A stretch of DNA of 64,000 nt from CAIVAT01 sp049317265 (GTDB lineage Bacteria; Bacteroidota; Bacteroidia; Bacteroidales; FEN-979): positions 35,616 through 99,615 of the forward strand of contig JBMOIP010000010.1 of assembly GCA_049317265.1 (NCBI GenBank), read 5' to 3'. The position numbers were made by a program, and so were the translations under genes. Below are positions 25,679 through 34,266 of this stretch, in pieces. The notes below the pieces were generated by a model that saw nothing but the letters and a program-made list of their open reading frames with translations, made no database searches and was not told where the DNA came from. The first letter of the stretch is position 1. Each line of letters begins with the position of its first letter.

Positions 25679-26155
25679 TTATTGCTTTTCGATGCGTAAC
25701 CCCACATCGTAAATTCCGTTGAGTTCACGAACGCGCATGGCTTGTTCCAGTACAAACCGATAGTTTCCCTTTGCATCAAATTTCACATCGTTTTTAAACA
25801 GGAACCTGCTGAATTTCACGCTCCCCATACCTGATCCCAACCACCGGCCATCATAATCGGCAAGGGTCAGTTCGATGGTATCACGCGAAATATGACCATC
25901 TGGGAAAACAGTGTTCATGAATAAAAAGAGGTTGCTGTAGGGATATTCCTGGCCGTTCCTCACATTAAGATATACATTATACCGTGGAACAAGATCGGAG
26001 ATGGAGACATTGAACTGTAGTTTATTTTTCACATCCCAACTGCCTTTTTCCAAAGTATTATGCTCTTCAAACACGCGCTTTGAATCGCAGGAAACTGTTG
26101 CCAGCATCAGCAGGAGAAGCATCAGGAGTATTATTTTTTCCGGGTTCCGGGCCAT
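25679..26155 (-). CDS. gldH: Gliding motility lipoprotein GldH
   Basis: About 158 residues from the ATG at 26155. The N-terminus 'MARNPEKIILLMLLLLMLATVSC' is a lipoprotein signal peptide with a lipobox-like 'ATVSC'. The body ('FEEHNTLEKGSWDVKNKLQFNVSISDLVPRYNVYLNVRNGQEYPYSNLFLF', 'LADYDGRWLGSGMG', 'YRFVLEQAMRVRELNGIYDVGLRIE') matches the GldH family. GldH was defined by Flavobacterium gliding mutants but occurs widely in non-gliding Bacteroidota next to PSP1 and PBP1A genes, as here. A longer frame to 26248 would overlap the upstream gene and hide the signal peptide. Confidence 0.88.
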   Translation of the reverse strand: MARNPEKIILLMLLLLMLATVSCDSKRVFEEHNTLEKGSWDVKNKLQFNVSISDLVPRYNVYLNVRNGQEYPYSNLFLFMNTVFPDGHISRDTIELTLADYDGRWLGSGMGSVKFSRFLFKNDVKFDAKGNYRFVLEQAMRVRELNGIYDVGLRIEKQ

Positions 26156-26180
26156 GAATTCAATGAATGAAAAGAGAGGT

Positions 26181-27377
26181 TTACAAATGGTCGAACCGGG
26201 TGAGGTCATCCTGAACGGCGCCGCTTTCAAACGCTGTTTTCTTCTCAATTATTTTGGTGAACTCCTCCAGCTTTTCCGGAAGGTTTCCTTTTTTATTCTC
26301 TTCAAGAATAAAATTCACCTTTTCAACAGGCAGAGGAATGAGGTTACCAAGATCATTGACATAGGAATACCAGAGTATTTTCTGGAAAATGTCTGTTTTT
26401 TGATGGACTGCTTCACCCCGTTTTGTCTTCAGGCGCACGTCGGTATTAGGGATCGACTTCAACGCGTCGACGTAGGTATCGTATTCGTAATTCAGGCAGC
26501 ATTTCAACTTTCCGCACTGCCCGGCAAGTTTCTGCGGATTCAGAGATAGTTGCTGAACCCTTGCGGCATTTGTGGTGACCGATTTAAAGTCGCTCATCCA
26601 GGTGGCGCAGCAAAGTTCCCGGCCACATGAACCGATTCCGCCGAGACGGCTCGCCTCCTGGCGTGCTCCGATCTGGCGCATTTCGATGCGCACCTTGAAC
26701 TCCTCTGCAAGCAGTTTGATCAACTCCCTGAAATCGACCCGGTCTTCGGCCGTGTAATAAAAAATTGCTTTTGTACTATCTCCCTGAATTTCAACATCAT
26801 TGATCTTCATCAACAGTCCGAGTTTGTCGGCGATTCCACGTGCACGGAACATGGTGGATATCTCCATTTCCACGGAGGTTATCCATTTCTCAATGTCGGT
26901 AAGACGGGCTTTGCGGTATACTTTTTTGATCTCTTCTGAAGTTGCAACGATGTGTTTTCGCTGTAACTGAAACCGGATCATTTCGCCAACCATGCTGACG
27001 ATCCCGATATCATGTCCCGGGGAAGCCTCTACGGCAACGATGTCCCCGACAACCAAATCGAGATCAGGGGGAGTTCGGAAATAGTCCTTGCGGCTGTTTT
27101 TAAAGCGCACCTCGATAATATCCACAGGAACCATTTCACCGGAAACAGGAATATCCTTCAGCCAGTCATGTGAGTCAAACTTGCTGCACCTGTGCTGATA
27201 GACCGCTTCATTTTTATGGTACAACTTCGGTGACTGGCAACATCCGCGGCTTAAAAACGGGTTTTCAGGCAATTTCTCCTGCCTGAACTCAAAAATATCA
27301 GTCTCTTCAACGGTAGCTTCCTGTAATTGCGACTCCTCGGGTTCAACCGGAATATTCTCCTTATTCTCCATATCCAT
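26181..27377 (-). CDS. PSP1-domain protein (RicT/YaaT-like)
   Basis: A 398-residue protein with an N-terminal acidic tail, then the PSP1 core. 'PVDIIEVRFKNSRKDYF' and 'LVVGDIVAVEASPGHDIGIVSMVG' lead to 'ARLTDIEKWI', and the region from 'FRELIKLLAEEFKVRIEMRQIGARQEA' contains the conserved Cys clusters 'GGIGSCGRELCCATW' and 'AGQCGKLKCCLNYEY'. In Bacillus the RicT homologue forms an Fe-S complex that promotes RNA processing by RNase Y; the Cys pattern is retained here. It is the first gene of the operon with gldH, PBP1A and mutS2 and has its own promoter. Function in this phylum is not established. Confidence 0.88.
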   Translation of the reverse strand: MDMENKENIPVEPEESQLQEATVEETDIFEFRQEKLPENPFLSRGCCQSPKLYHKNEAVYQHRCSKFDSHDWLKDIPVSGEMVPVDIIEVRFKNSRKDYFRTPPDLDLVVGDIVAVEASPGHDIGIVSMVGEMIRFQLQRKHIVATSEEIKKVYRKARLTDIEKWITSVEMEISTMFRARGIADKLGLLMKINDVEIQGDSTKAIFYYTAEDRVDFRELIKLLAEEFKVRIEMRQIGARQEASRLGGIGSCGRELCCATWMSDFKSVTTNAARVQQLSLNPQKLAGQCGKLKCCLNYEYDTYVDALKSIPNTDVRLKTKRGEAVHQKTDIFQKILWYSYVNDLGNLIPLPVEKVNFILEENKKGNLPEKLEEFTKIIEKKTAFESGAVQDDLTRFDHL

Positions 27378-27389
27378 TATAAAACCTTA

Positions 27390-27397
27390 CAAAGATA
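27390..27397 (-). promoter_or_regulatory. Promoter -7 box of the PSP1-gldH-mrcA-mutS2 operon
   Basis: TATCTTTG on the minus strand, 12 bp before the ATG of the PSP1 gene. Confidence 0.55.
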
Positions 27398-27489
27398 CAA
27401 ATTTCACCTTTACTCCGGTAGTATGACACGGCAAAATAGTTCGGTTAACTGCTAAGACAAAAAGTTGCACAAAAAAAATGGTGGATGCA

Positions 27490-30141
27490 CTAAGCAGTGA
27501 TGAAACCCCTGGCTTTTTCGAGCGCGGCAGGAATTCCTGCGGGATTTTTACCACCGGCCGTTGCAATGTGAGGCTGTCCGCCACCGCCACCCTGGATCTC
27601 TTTGGCCAGTTCCCGGATGATGTTTCCGGCATTGAGTTTCCTCTCCCTCACCAGGTTCTCTGAAAGCATCACGGTGAGGGTCGCTTTCCCTTCTGTTTCT
27701 GTCGCCAGGACAAGGAACAGGTCAGGAATCGATGCATTGAGCTCATAAGCAAGGTTTTTTACCGTTTCGGCATCCAGGTCAACTTTTGCTGTAAGGAAAT
27801 TGATGCCATTGTAATGCTGCACCTGTGAGGCAAACTCCCCTTTAAGCTGCTGTGCTTTGAGTTTTCCAAGTTCAGCCACCTGTTTTTTCAACTCATGGTT
27901 TTCGGCAATCAGGTTATTTACTCCTTTTAACAACTCTTTCGGATTTTTGAGCGCCTCACTGATGTCGTTGAGCAGTAAATCTCTCGAAAGCCAGTACTCC
28001 TCCGCTTTACTGGCAGTGATGGCTTCGATGCGCCGGATTCCAGCGGCAATGGCGCCTTCAGAAATAATCTTAAACTGTCCGATCTGTCCGGTCGCCGCCG
28101 TATGCGTTCCCCCGCACAATTCAACTGAAAAGCCGGGATCAAAGGTGATCACACGAACAAAATCGCCATATTTCTCTCCGAAAAGTGCCATGGCCCCCCT
28201 CGCTTTTGCCTCTGCAACCGGGAGCGACCGCTCTTCCTGCAACATGATGTTTTCCCGGATTTTCGCATTGACCAGGGCTTCAACTTTCGCTATATCCTCC
28301 CTGCTTACCTTGGCAAAATGGGTAAAATCGAACCGGAGGCGGTTTGCATCAACCAGCGAGCCTTTCTGCTCCACATGGGTTCCGAGTACGCTGCGCAAAG
28401 CGGCATGCATGAGATGTGTGGCGGAGTGGTTGTTCTCCGTATTTCTGCGGGAATCAATATCCACCATGGCATTCACAGGCCTGGACGGATCGGAAGGGAT
28501 CGATTTGGCTATATGAATGATAAGTTCATTTTCTTTTACCGTATCTAGAATCCCGATATTCTCTTCACCCGATGCCAGCCAGCCGGAATCGCCAACCTGT
28601 CCGCCGGATTCTGCATAAAAAGGCGTCCGCGCCAAAACTATATGGAAAAGCTCTTCCCCTTTACTGACAACTTTCCTGTACCGGGTTATCGCTGTTTCCG
28701 CCTGGAGAAGATCGTAACCCACAAATTCAGGCATACCGGCATCTTCAACCAGGGTAACCCAGTCGGAGGTATCCACCACTGCATCCTGGCGTGAACGGGC
28801 CTTTTGTGCCTCCAGCCCCCTGGAAAAGCCCTCCATGTCGATACTCCAGCCAATCTCCCTGGCCATAAGCTCTGTAAGGTCGATGGGAAAACCAAATGTA
28901 TCGAAGAGTTCAAAAGCAAAGGAGCCATCGATGACCGATGGAGGAGTTGTGGAAACGTTAACAGCATTGTCAGCCTTACGCGTTTCAATATAGGAGTTGA
29001 AGCGCAGGATTCCGGTTGAGAGGGTGCGCAGAAACGCCGCCTCCTCCTCGCGGATCACATTGGTAATCAAATCCTTTTGTCCGACAAGTTCCGGAAACAC
29101 CTCGCCCATCTGGTTTATCAGAACGGGAATAAGGTCATAAATGAAGGGTTCCTTAAACCCAAGGAAGGCATAACCATAGCGAACGGCCCGGCGTAAAATC
29201 CGGCGGATCACATAACCTGCTTTTACGTTGGAAGGCAGCTGGCCATCAGCAATGGCGAATGAAATCGCCCGTAAATGGTCGGCAATGACGCGCATCGCAA
29301 TGTCGGCTTTGAGCTCCTGCCCATACCTGACCCCCGCTTTTTGGGCAATGACCTGGATGATGGGCTGGAAAATATCGGTATCATAATTTGACTTGGTTCC
29401 CTGCATGACCATGCAAAGGCGTTCAAATCCCATCCCGGTATCCACATGGCGGGCCGGAAGTTCAACAAGCTGACCGCTGGCAAGCCGGTTATACTGAATA
29501 AATACGAGGTTCCATATTTCGATGACATGGGGGTCGCTTTTGTTGACCAGCTCCTTCCCGGGGATTTTCAATTTTTCAGCTTCACTGCGGATATCGGCAT
29601 GGATTTCTGAACAGGGGCCGCAGGGGCCCGTGTCGCCCATTTCCCAGAAATTGTCCTTCTTGGAACCCATCAGGATCCGCTCTTCAGGAATATGCTGTTT
29701 CCAGAAATCATAGGCTTCCCGGTCCATAGCCAGGCCCTCCTTTTCATCTCCCTCAAAAACAGTAACATAAAGTGATTCCTTGTCTATTTTCAGCACCTCC
29801 GTCAGCAACTCCCATCCCCAGGAGATGGCCTCCTCTTTAAAATAATCGCCAAAGGACCAGTTCCCGAGCATTTCAAACATGGTATGGTGGTAGGTGTCGT
29901 GTCCAACCTCCTCAAGATCATTGTGTTTCCCAGACACCCGGAGACATTTCTGCGTATCGGCGATCCGTTTGAATTTACCCTCCTGGTTGCCAAGGAAGAT
30001 ATCCTTGAACTGGTTCATCCCGGCGTTGGTAAACATGAGGGTCGGATCATTTTTAACCACCATCGGGGCAGAGGGGACGATGGCATGTTGCTTCGACTCA
30101 AAGAAGTTGAGAAAAGCCTTACGAATTTCTGTACTGTTCAT
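27490..30141 (-). CDS. alaS: Alanyl-tRNA synthetase
   Basis: An 883-residue class II synthetase of normal length. Motif 1 is visible in 'PTLMFTNAGMNQFKDIFLG', followed by 'KCLRVSGKHNDLEEVGHDTYHHTMFEMLGNWSFGDYFK'. The editing domain carries the zinc-type motifs 'NNHSATHLMHAAL' (HxxxH) and 'VELCGGTHTAATGQIG' (CxxxH). The C-terminal C-Ala domain ends with 'EIQGGGGGQPHIATAGG'. It charges tRNA-Ala and clears mischarged Ser/Gly. It is divergent to the M23 peptidase gene. Confidence 0.98.
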   Translation of the reverse strand: MNSTEIRKAFLNFFESKQHAIVPSAPMVVKNDPTLMFTNAGMNQFKDIFLGNQEGKFKRIADTQKCLRVSGKHNDLEEVGHDTYHHTMFEMLGNWSFGDYFKEEAISWGWELLTEVLKIDKESLYVTVFEGDEKEGLAMDREAYDFWKQHIPEERILMGSKKDNFWEMGDTGPCGPCSEIHADIRSEAEKLKIPGKELVNKSDPHVIEIWNLVFIQYNRLASGQLVELPARHVDTGMGFERLCMVMQGTKSNYDTDIFQPIIQVIAQKAGVRYGQELKADIAMRVIADHLRAISFAIADGQLPSNVKAGYVIRRILRRAVRYGYAFLGFKEPFIYDLIPVLINQMGEVFPELVGQKDLITNVIREEEAAFLRTLSTGILRFNSYIETRKADNAVNVSTTPPSVIDGSFAFELFDTFGFPIDLTELMAREIGWSIDMEGFSRGLEAQKARSRQDAVVDTSDWVTLVEDAGMPEFVGYDLLQAETAITRYRKVVSKGEELFHIVLARTPFYAESGGQVGDSGWLASGEENIGILDTVKENELIIHIAKSIPSDPSRPVNAMVDIDSRRNTENNHSATHLMHAALRSVLGTHVEQKGSLVDANRLRFDFTHFAKVSREDIAKVEALVNAKIRENIMLQEERSLPVAEAKARGAMALFGEKYGDFVRVITFDPGFSVELCGGTHTAATGQIGQFKIISEGAIAAGIRRIEAITASKAEEYWLSRDLLLNDISEALKNPKELLKGVNNLIAENHELKKQVAELGKLKAQQLKGEFASQVQHYNGINFLTAKVDLDAETVKNLAYELNASIPDLFLVLATETEGKATLTVMLSENLVRERKLNAGNIIRELAKEIQGGGGGQPHIATAGGKNPAGIPAALEKARGFITA

Positions 30142-30204
30142 CTAACTATTATATTAACAACTCATTAACAATCTTTAACAATTTTTAAACGGCGAAAACG
30201 GCTG

Positions 30205-30212
30205 CAAAGTTA
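30205..30212 (-). promoter_or_regulatory. Promoter -7 box of alaS
   Basis: TAACTTTG on the minus strand, 63 bp before the alaS start. It is divergent from the next box, with only about 10 bp between them. Confidence 0.5.
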
Positions 30213-30222
30213 ATTATTTACT

Positions 30223-30230
30223 TAATTTTG
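30223..30230 (+). promoter_or_regulatory. Promoter -7 box of the M23 peptidase operon
   Basis: TAATTTTG on the plus strand, 46 bp before the ATG at 30277. Confidence 0.5.
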
Positions 30231-30276
30231 TAGCTGTTAGCTTACCTGTTTTGAATAATTCCTTATTTACCTGTTG

Positions 30277-31251
30277 ATGAGCAAGGTAAAGTACAAATTC
30301 AATAAAAAGTCTTTAACCTTCGACCGGGTGCACACAACAATGCGGAAGCGCTTGTTGTACTTTTTCTCGCATCTGTCGACGGGTGTTGTATTTGCTGCCG
30401 TGGTGCTGGTGGTTGCCTATAACTTCCTGGATTCTCCCAAGGAGAAAGCCCAGAAGCGTGAAATCGACGAGATGAAACTGCAGTACCAGATCCTGAATGA
30501 CCAGCTTGATAAAGTGACCAATATCCTTTCTGACCTGCAGGACAGGGACGACAACATTTACCGTGTGATTTTCGAAGCCGAACCCATTCCCAACGCCATC
30601 CGTTCTGCGGGAATTGGCGGTATTGACCGTTATGAGGCGCTGAAGGGATATACCAATTCGGAGCTCATGATCGAGACGGAAAAGAACATGGACAAGATCC
30701 TTGGAAAACTCTACGTTCAGTCAAAATCGTTCGATGAAGTTTTTGACATGGCTAAAAATAAAGAGAAGATGCTGGTCTCCATACCTGCCATTCAACCCGT
30801 CAACAATAAAGATCTTAAAAGGATAGGCTCCTATTTCGGCGCAAGGATGGACCCCTTTTACAAAGTCCGGAAGTTTCATGAAGGGATGGACTTTTCAGCC
30901 ACCGTTGGCACTGAGGTCTATGCTACCGGAAACGGTACTGTTACAGACGCAGGCCGCGATATTGAAGGCGGCTATGGAAATGAGATCAAGATTGATCACG
31001 GATACAATTACCAGACAGTCTTTGCCCATCTTTCGAGGATTTTTGTAAAACCAGGACAAAAGATATTGCGTGGACAAATCATAGGTTATGTTGGCAATAC
31101 CGGAAAATCAACCTCCCCGCATTTACATTATGAGGTGAGGAAAAACGGCGTTCCAGTGAATCCTATTTATTTCTTTTTCAACGACTTAACTGCGGAGCAA
31201 TTCCAGATGATGCTGGAACTTTCCGCACGTCCCTCACAAACCATGGATTAG
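30277..31251 (+). CDS. Membrane-anchored M23 family peptidase
   Basis: About 324 residues from the ATG at 30277 (a TTG precedes it). A basic N-terminus, one membrane helix (about 30-50) and a coiled-coil segment ('REIDEMKLQYQILNDQLDKVTNILSDLQDRD') lead to the lysostaphin-type domain. The zinc ligands are in 'KFHEGMDFSA' (HxxxD) and 'SPHLHYEVRKNG' (HxH), with 'NEIKIDHGYNYQTVFAHLSRI' between. It should cut peptidoglycan cross-bridges in the periplasm or act as a cell-division/shape factor. Coiled coil plus M23 resembles EnvC/MepM-like proteins. It starts an operon with a MerR regulator and an alkyltransferase-like gene. Confidence 0.9.
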   Translation: MSKVKYKFNKKSLTFDRVHTTMRKRLLYFFSHLSTGVVFAAVVLVVAYNFLDSPKEKAQKREIDEMKLQYQILNDQLDKVTNILSDLQDRDDNIYRVIFEAEPIPNAIRSAGIGGIDRYEALKGYTNSELMIETEKNMDKILGKLYVQSKSFDEVFDMAKNKEKMLVSIPAIQPVNNKDLKRIGSYFGARMDPFYKVRKFHEGMDFSATVGTEVYATGNGTVTDAGRDIEGGYGNEIKIDHGYNYQTVFAHLSRIFVKPGQKILRGQIIGYVGNTGKSTSPHLHYEVRKNGVPVNPIYFFFNDLTAEQFQMMLELSARPSQTMD

Positions 31252-31261
31252 CTGATAACCG

Positions 31262-31597
31262 ATGCTCAGAAAAAACAAAAAAATAGAGAAGCTATACTAT
31301 TCAATCGGCGAAGTAGCCGAATTGTTTGAAGTAAATGCCTCGCTGATCAGGTTTTGGGAGAAGGAGTTTGATGTTCTCAAACCCATGAAAAATAAAAAGG
31401 GAAACAGATTGTTCACACAAGCCGACCTCGATAACCTGCGGATCATTTACCACCTGGTCAAGGAGCGGGGATTCACCTTACAGGGCGCCAAAGACAAATT
31501 AAAGGAGAACAGGGAGGACGTAGTAAACAAAGTGGAGGCCATCGATTCGCTCAACCGGATCAGGGGATTTCTGCTCGAAATTAAGGCGCAGTTGTAA
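31262..31597 (+). CDS. MerR-family transcriptional regulator
   Basis: A 111-residue protein with the MerR DNA-binding domain: 'YYSIGEVAELFEVNASLIRFWEKEFDVLKPMKNKKGNRLFTQADLDNLRIIYHLVKERGFTLQGAKDKL'. There is no effector domain beyond about 30 residues of helix, as is usual for the short MerR proteins of this phylum. It starts 10 bp after the M23 gene and its stop overlaps the next start (TAATG), so all three are co-translated. Target genes unknown. Confidence 0.9.
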   Translation: MLRKNKKIEKLYYSIGEVAELFEVNASLIRFWEKEFDVLKPMKNKKGNRLFTQADLDNLRIIYHLVKERGFTLQGAKDKLKENREDVVNKVEAIDSLNRIRGFLLEIKAQL

Positions 31598-31944
31598 TGG
31601 TGGTAGAGGCAGGGGAAAAGTCCGTTTCATTTTTCGAAAATGTGTTTGCCGTTGTAAGGCTGATCCCTGCCGGCCGGGTTACCTCCTATGGCGCCATTGC
31701 AGAGTACCTTGGCACCCGCGGATCGGCCAGGATGGTGGGGTGGGCCATGAATGCCGCCCATACCCAGGTAACCGACATCCCTGCCCACCGCGTGGTTAAC
31801 CGAAATGGGCTCCTTACCGGGAAAAATCACTTTGGCAGCCCTGTCATCATGCAACAACTGCTCGAAAACGAAGGACTCACAATCATCAACGACCAGATCG
31901 TCAACTTTGACAAGTTTTTCTGGAACCCCACTACCGAACTGTAA
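31597..31944 (+). CDS. Alkyltransferase-like protein (ATL, MGMT family)
   Basis: A 115-residue protein that is only the C-terminal DNA-binding domain of O6-alkylguanine-DNA methyltransferase. 'VVRLIPAGRVTSYGAIAEYLGTRGSARMVGWAMNAA' contains the helix-turn-helix with the Arg finger region. The active site PCHRV reads 'IPAHRV': the acceptor Cys is Ala63. That is the defining change of ATL proteins, which bind alkylated guanine and hand it to nucleotide excision repair instead of repairing it. Confidence 0.9.
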   Translation: MVVEAGEKSVSFFENVFAVVRLIPAGRVTSYGAIAEYLGTRGSARMVGWAMNAAHTQVTDIPAHRVVNRNGLLTGKNHFGSPVIMQQLLENEGLTIINDQIVNFDKFFWNPTTEL

Positions 31945-31968
31945 ACCAAAAACGAACCATCGTGAACC

Positions 31969-32110
31969 GTCCGCCCGTCCGCTTGTCCACTCGTCCACTC
32001 GTCCACCCGTCCGCCCGTCCGCTTGTCCGCTCGTCCACTTGTCCACTCGTCCACTCGTCCACTCGTCCACTTGTCCACTTGCTCACCCGTTTACCCATTT
32101 ACCCATTTAC
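31969..32110 (+). repeat. Octanucleotide tandem array, about 18 units (GTCCRCYY)
   Basis: Starting at 31969 there are 14 contiguous in-phase 8-bp units of the form GTCC(A/G)C(T/C)(T/C), for example GTCCACTC and GTCCACTT, followed by four decaying units (GCTCACCC, GTTTACCC, ATTTACCC, ATTTAC). It fills the gap between the ATL gene and the Mrp gene. The same unit recurs at 36820 and, on the other strand, at 14776. Both strands show accidental open frames through it, but the composition is simple repeat. Confidence 0.93.
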
Positions 32111-32140
32111 TAACCAACACCCAACCCTATAAATCCACCC

Positions 32141-33244
32141 ATGACCCCAAATAACACCCAAATAATCGATGCCCTCCGGCACGTAGATGACCCGGACCTG
32201 AAAAAGGACCTCGTCACCCTGAATATGATTGAAAATGTCGCCGTCAGCGGCAACAAGGTAACTTTCGATGTAGTGCTGACCACGCCGGCCTGCCCGTTGA
32301 AAAACCAGATCAGGCAGGCTTGCGTGGATGCCGTTCACCAGTATGTTGATCCTTCCCTGGAGGTTGAAATCAACATGACCTCCAAGGTTACCTCGCGTCG
32401 GAAAGAGACCGATGCCATGCTGAAAGATGTAAAAAACATCATCGCGGTCGGTTCAGGAAAAGGCGGAGTTGGCAAGTCAACCGTTGCGGTTAACCTCGCC
32501 GTCTCACTGGCCAGAACCGGTGCAAAGGTCGGACTGATCGACGCAGATATTTACGGACCTTCCATCCCCATGATGTTTGGAATGCTTACGGAGCGTCCAA
32601 CCGGATATGACCGGGATGGTAAAACGTACGTGTATCCCTTTGAAAAGTTCGGAATCAAGGTACTGTCTATCGGCTTTTTTGTCGACCAGTCGAAGGCGCT
32701 CATCTGGAGGGGCCCGATGGCCTCCATGGCACTTCGTCAACTCTTTACAGATGCTGAATGGGGTGCCCTCGACTACATGGTGATCGACCTGCCTCCCGGA
32801 ACAGGCGACATCCCCCTGACACTGATCCAGGATTTCCCGCTCACCGGCGCCATCATTGTAAGCACTCCGCAACAGGTAGCCATTGCTGACGTGCGAAAAG
32901 CAGCCGACATGTTCCGGAACGACAAGATCAACATCCCCATCCTCGGACTGGTGGAGAACATGGCCTATTTTACGCCACCCGAATCGCCTGAAAAAAAGTA
33001 CTATATTTTTGGGGAGGGCGGTTGTAAGAAATTCGCCTCCGAATTGAACATCCCTTTGCTTGGCCAGATTCCCATCGTTCCGGAGATTGCCGATTCGGGG
33101 GATGCCGGGATTCCTATTTCGATGAATGACCAGTCGCCTGTTTCAGCTGCATTCCTGAATTTAGCAGAGACCGTGGCCCAGCAGATTGCCATCAGCAACT
33201 CGATCAGGGCAATATTCACCGGTAATGAACCAGTCGCCCAATAG
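32141..33244 (+). CDS. apbC: Mrp/ApbC/NBP35 family Fe-S cluster carrier ATPase
   Basis: A 367-residue protein with an N-terminal MIP18/DUF59 domain ('IIDALRHVDDPDLKKDLVTLNMIENV' and 'LTTPACPLKNQIRQAC') and a P-loop ATPase domain. The deviant Walker A is 'VGSGKGGVGKSTVAVNLA', followed by 'GLIDADIYGPSIPMMFG' and 'VIDLPPGTGDIPLT'. The family loads or transfers Fe-S clusters; the usual CxxC near the C-terminus is not evident ('GEGGCKKFASE' has one Cys). It starts a run of four plus-strand genes ending in the 5S-type carboxyltransferase. Confidence 0.92.
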   Translation: MTPNNTQIIDALRHVDDPDLKKDLVTLNMIENVAVSGNKVTFDVVLTTPACPLKNQIRQACVDAVHQYVDPSLEVEINMTSKVTSRRKETDAMLKDVKNIIAVGSGKGGVGKSTVAVNLAVSLARTGAKVGLIDADIYGPSIPMMFGMLTERPTGYDRDGKTYVYPFEKFGIKVLSIGFFVDQSKALIWRGPMASMALRQLFTDAEWGALDYMVIDLPPGTGDIPLTLIQDFPLTGAIIVSTPQQVAIADVRKAADMFRNDKINIPILGLVENMAYFTPPESPEKKYYIFGEGGCKKFASELNIPLLGQIPIVPEIADSGDAGIPISMNDQSPVSAAFLNLAETVAQQIAISNSIRAIFTGNEPVAQ

Positions 33245-33245
33245 T

Positions 33246-34241
33246 ATGGAACCGGAAAAATGGTCTGACGAAGAGGCGCTGCTCAATTACCAGAACCTGA
33301 AGGCGATCCTTGAGACCGGGCTGGCAAGCGCCAGCCAGTCTGAGACGCTCCACGATGCAAAAGGCCACCTGATCGACGTTCAGTCGCATTTCAGGGGTTT
33401 AAGGCTTAGGAGGGAAGACAGGGAAGAACTTTATAGCCGGTTGCAGGAAGCCTTTGCTGCGGTAAATAAAAAAATTGAAGACGAACGGCTTGACTTTGAA
33501 TATGAGGCGTTGTCAAATTACTCGGAAATCAAGCCTGCCATTGCCGATGCCGCTGCATTGGCAATGGCTTCCGATGATCTGAAATCCACATGGGGACTCC
33601 TGCTTGATCTTCAGAACAGGATCAAATCGTCGAAATTACTTCGCGAACACCGTGATGAGTTGTACAACGGGCTCCGTGATGCGTTTGACATGGTCAAATT
33701 ACGCAGGGATGAAGAGCGGCAGGTGTATGAGCAGGATGCACAGCATAACTATACCCGGCTGAAATCGCTGGTCGACAAAGGCCTCGCCCAGGCTGAAGAG
33801 AGCCATGAATACAAGGAGACCCGCGAGTTCCTCAAAAAGATCCAGTCGGAATTCAAAGGGATAAAGATGCTTCCTGCGCAGCGTGAAGAGTTATACTCAA
33901 GGCTCCAGACAGCTTTTGATATCCTCGGAAAGCGGCTCGATGATTTTTTCAGACACAAGAAAAAAAACTGGGAGGTCAAGATGCAGTTCACACTTTCCAG
34001 GCTTTCTGCCGACATCTTTGAAGTGCAAACTGCGCTTGACAAAGAGCAGGACTACCTGAGAGAACTGGAAGACCAGCTTGACATCATTGTCTCTGCAGGG
34101 AAGGAAAAGGAGGCCATCACCGGTTTGCGGGCCAGGATATCCTCTACCCTGCGCAGCATCGAGACCAAGCGGAGGCAGATTGCCGGCCTCGAATCCGATA
34201 AAAATGAGTTGCAAAACCGACTTGAGGAACCCGAAAATTAA
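33246..34241 (+). CDS. Helical protein with three roughly 75-residue repeats (DUF349-like)
   Basis: About 331 residues from the ATG at 33246, 1 bp after the apbC stop. Three tandem helical repeats are visible, each with a start like 'NYxxLK', a middle 'LxxLQxxFKGxKL' and an end 'REELYSRLQxAFDxxxKRxxxER'; they begin near residues 14, 90 and 170. The C-terminal third is a predicted coiled coil ('LDKEQDYLRELEDQLDIIV' onward). The repeat pattern resembles DUF349 proteins. It has no signal peptide or membrane segment. Function is unknown. Confidence 0.65.
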   Translation: MEPEKWSDEEALLNYQNLKAILETGLASASQSETLHDAKGHLIDVQSHFRGLRLRREDREELYSRLQEAFAAVNKKIEDERLDFEYEALSNYSEIKPAIADAAALAMASDDLKSTWGLLLDLQNRIKSSKLLREHRDELYNGLRDAFDMVKLRRDEERQVYEQDAQHNYTRLKSLVDKGLAQAEESHEYKETREFLKKIQSEFKGIKMLPAQREELYSRLQTAFDILGKRLDDFFRHKKKNWEVKMQFTLSRLSADIFEVQTALDKEQDYLRELEDQLDIIVSAGKEKEAITGLRARISSTLRSIETKRRQIAGLESDKNELQNRLEEPEN

Positions 34242-34266
34242 TTGACTACCAAATACTATCAGCTAC

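Noticed and set aside
31969..32110. CRISPR-like repetitive array
   Set aside because: The unit is 8 bp and contiguous with no unique spacers, and there are no cas genes; it is a simple tandem repeat.
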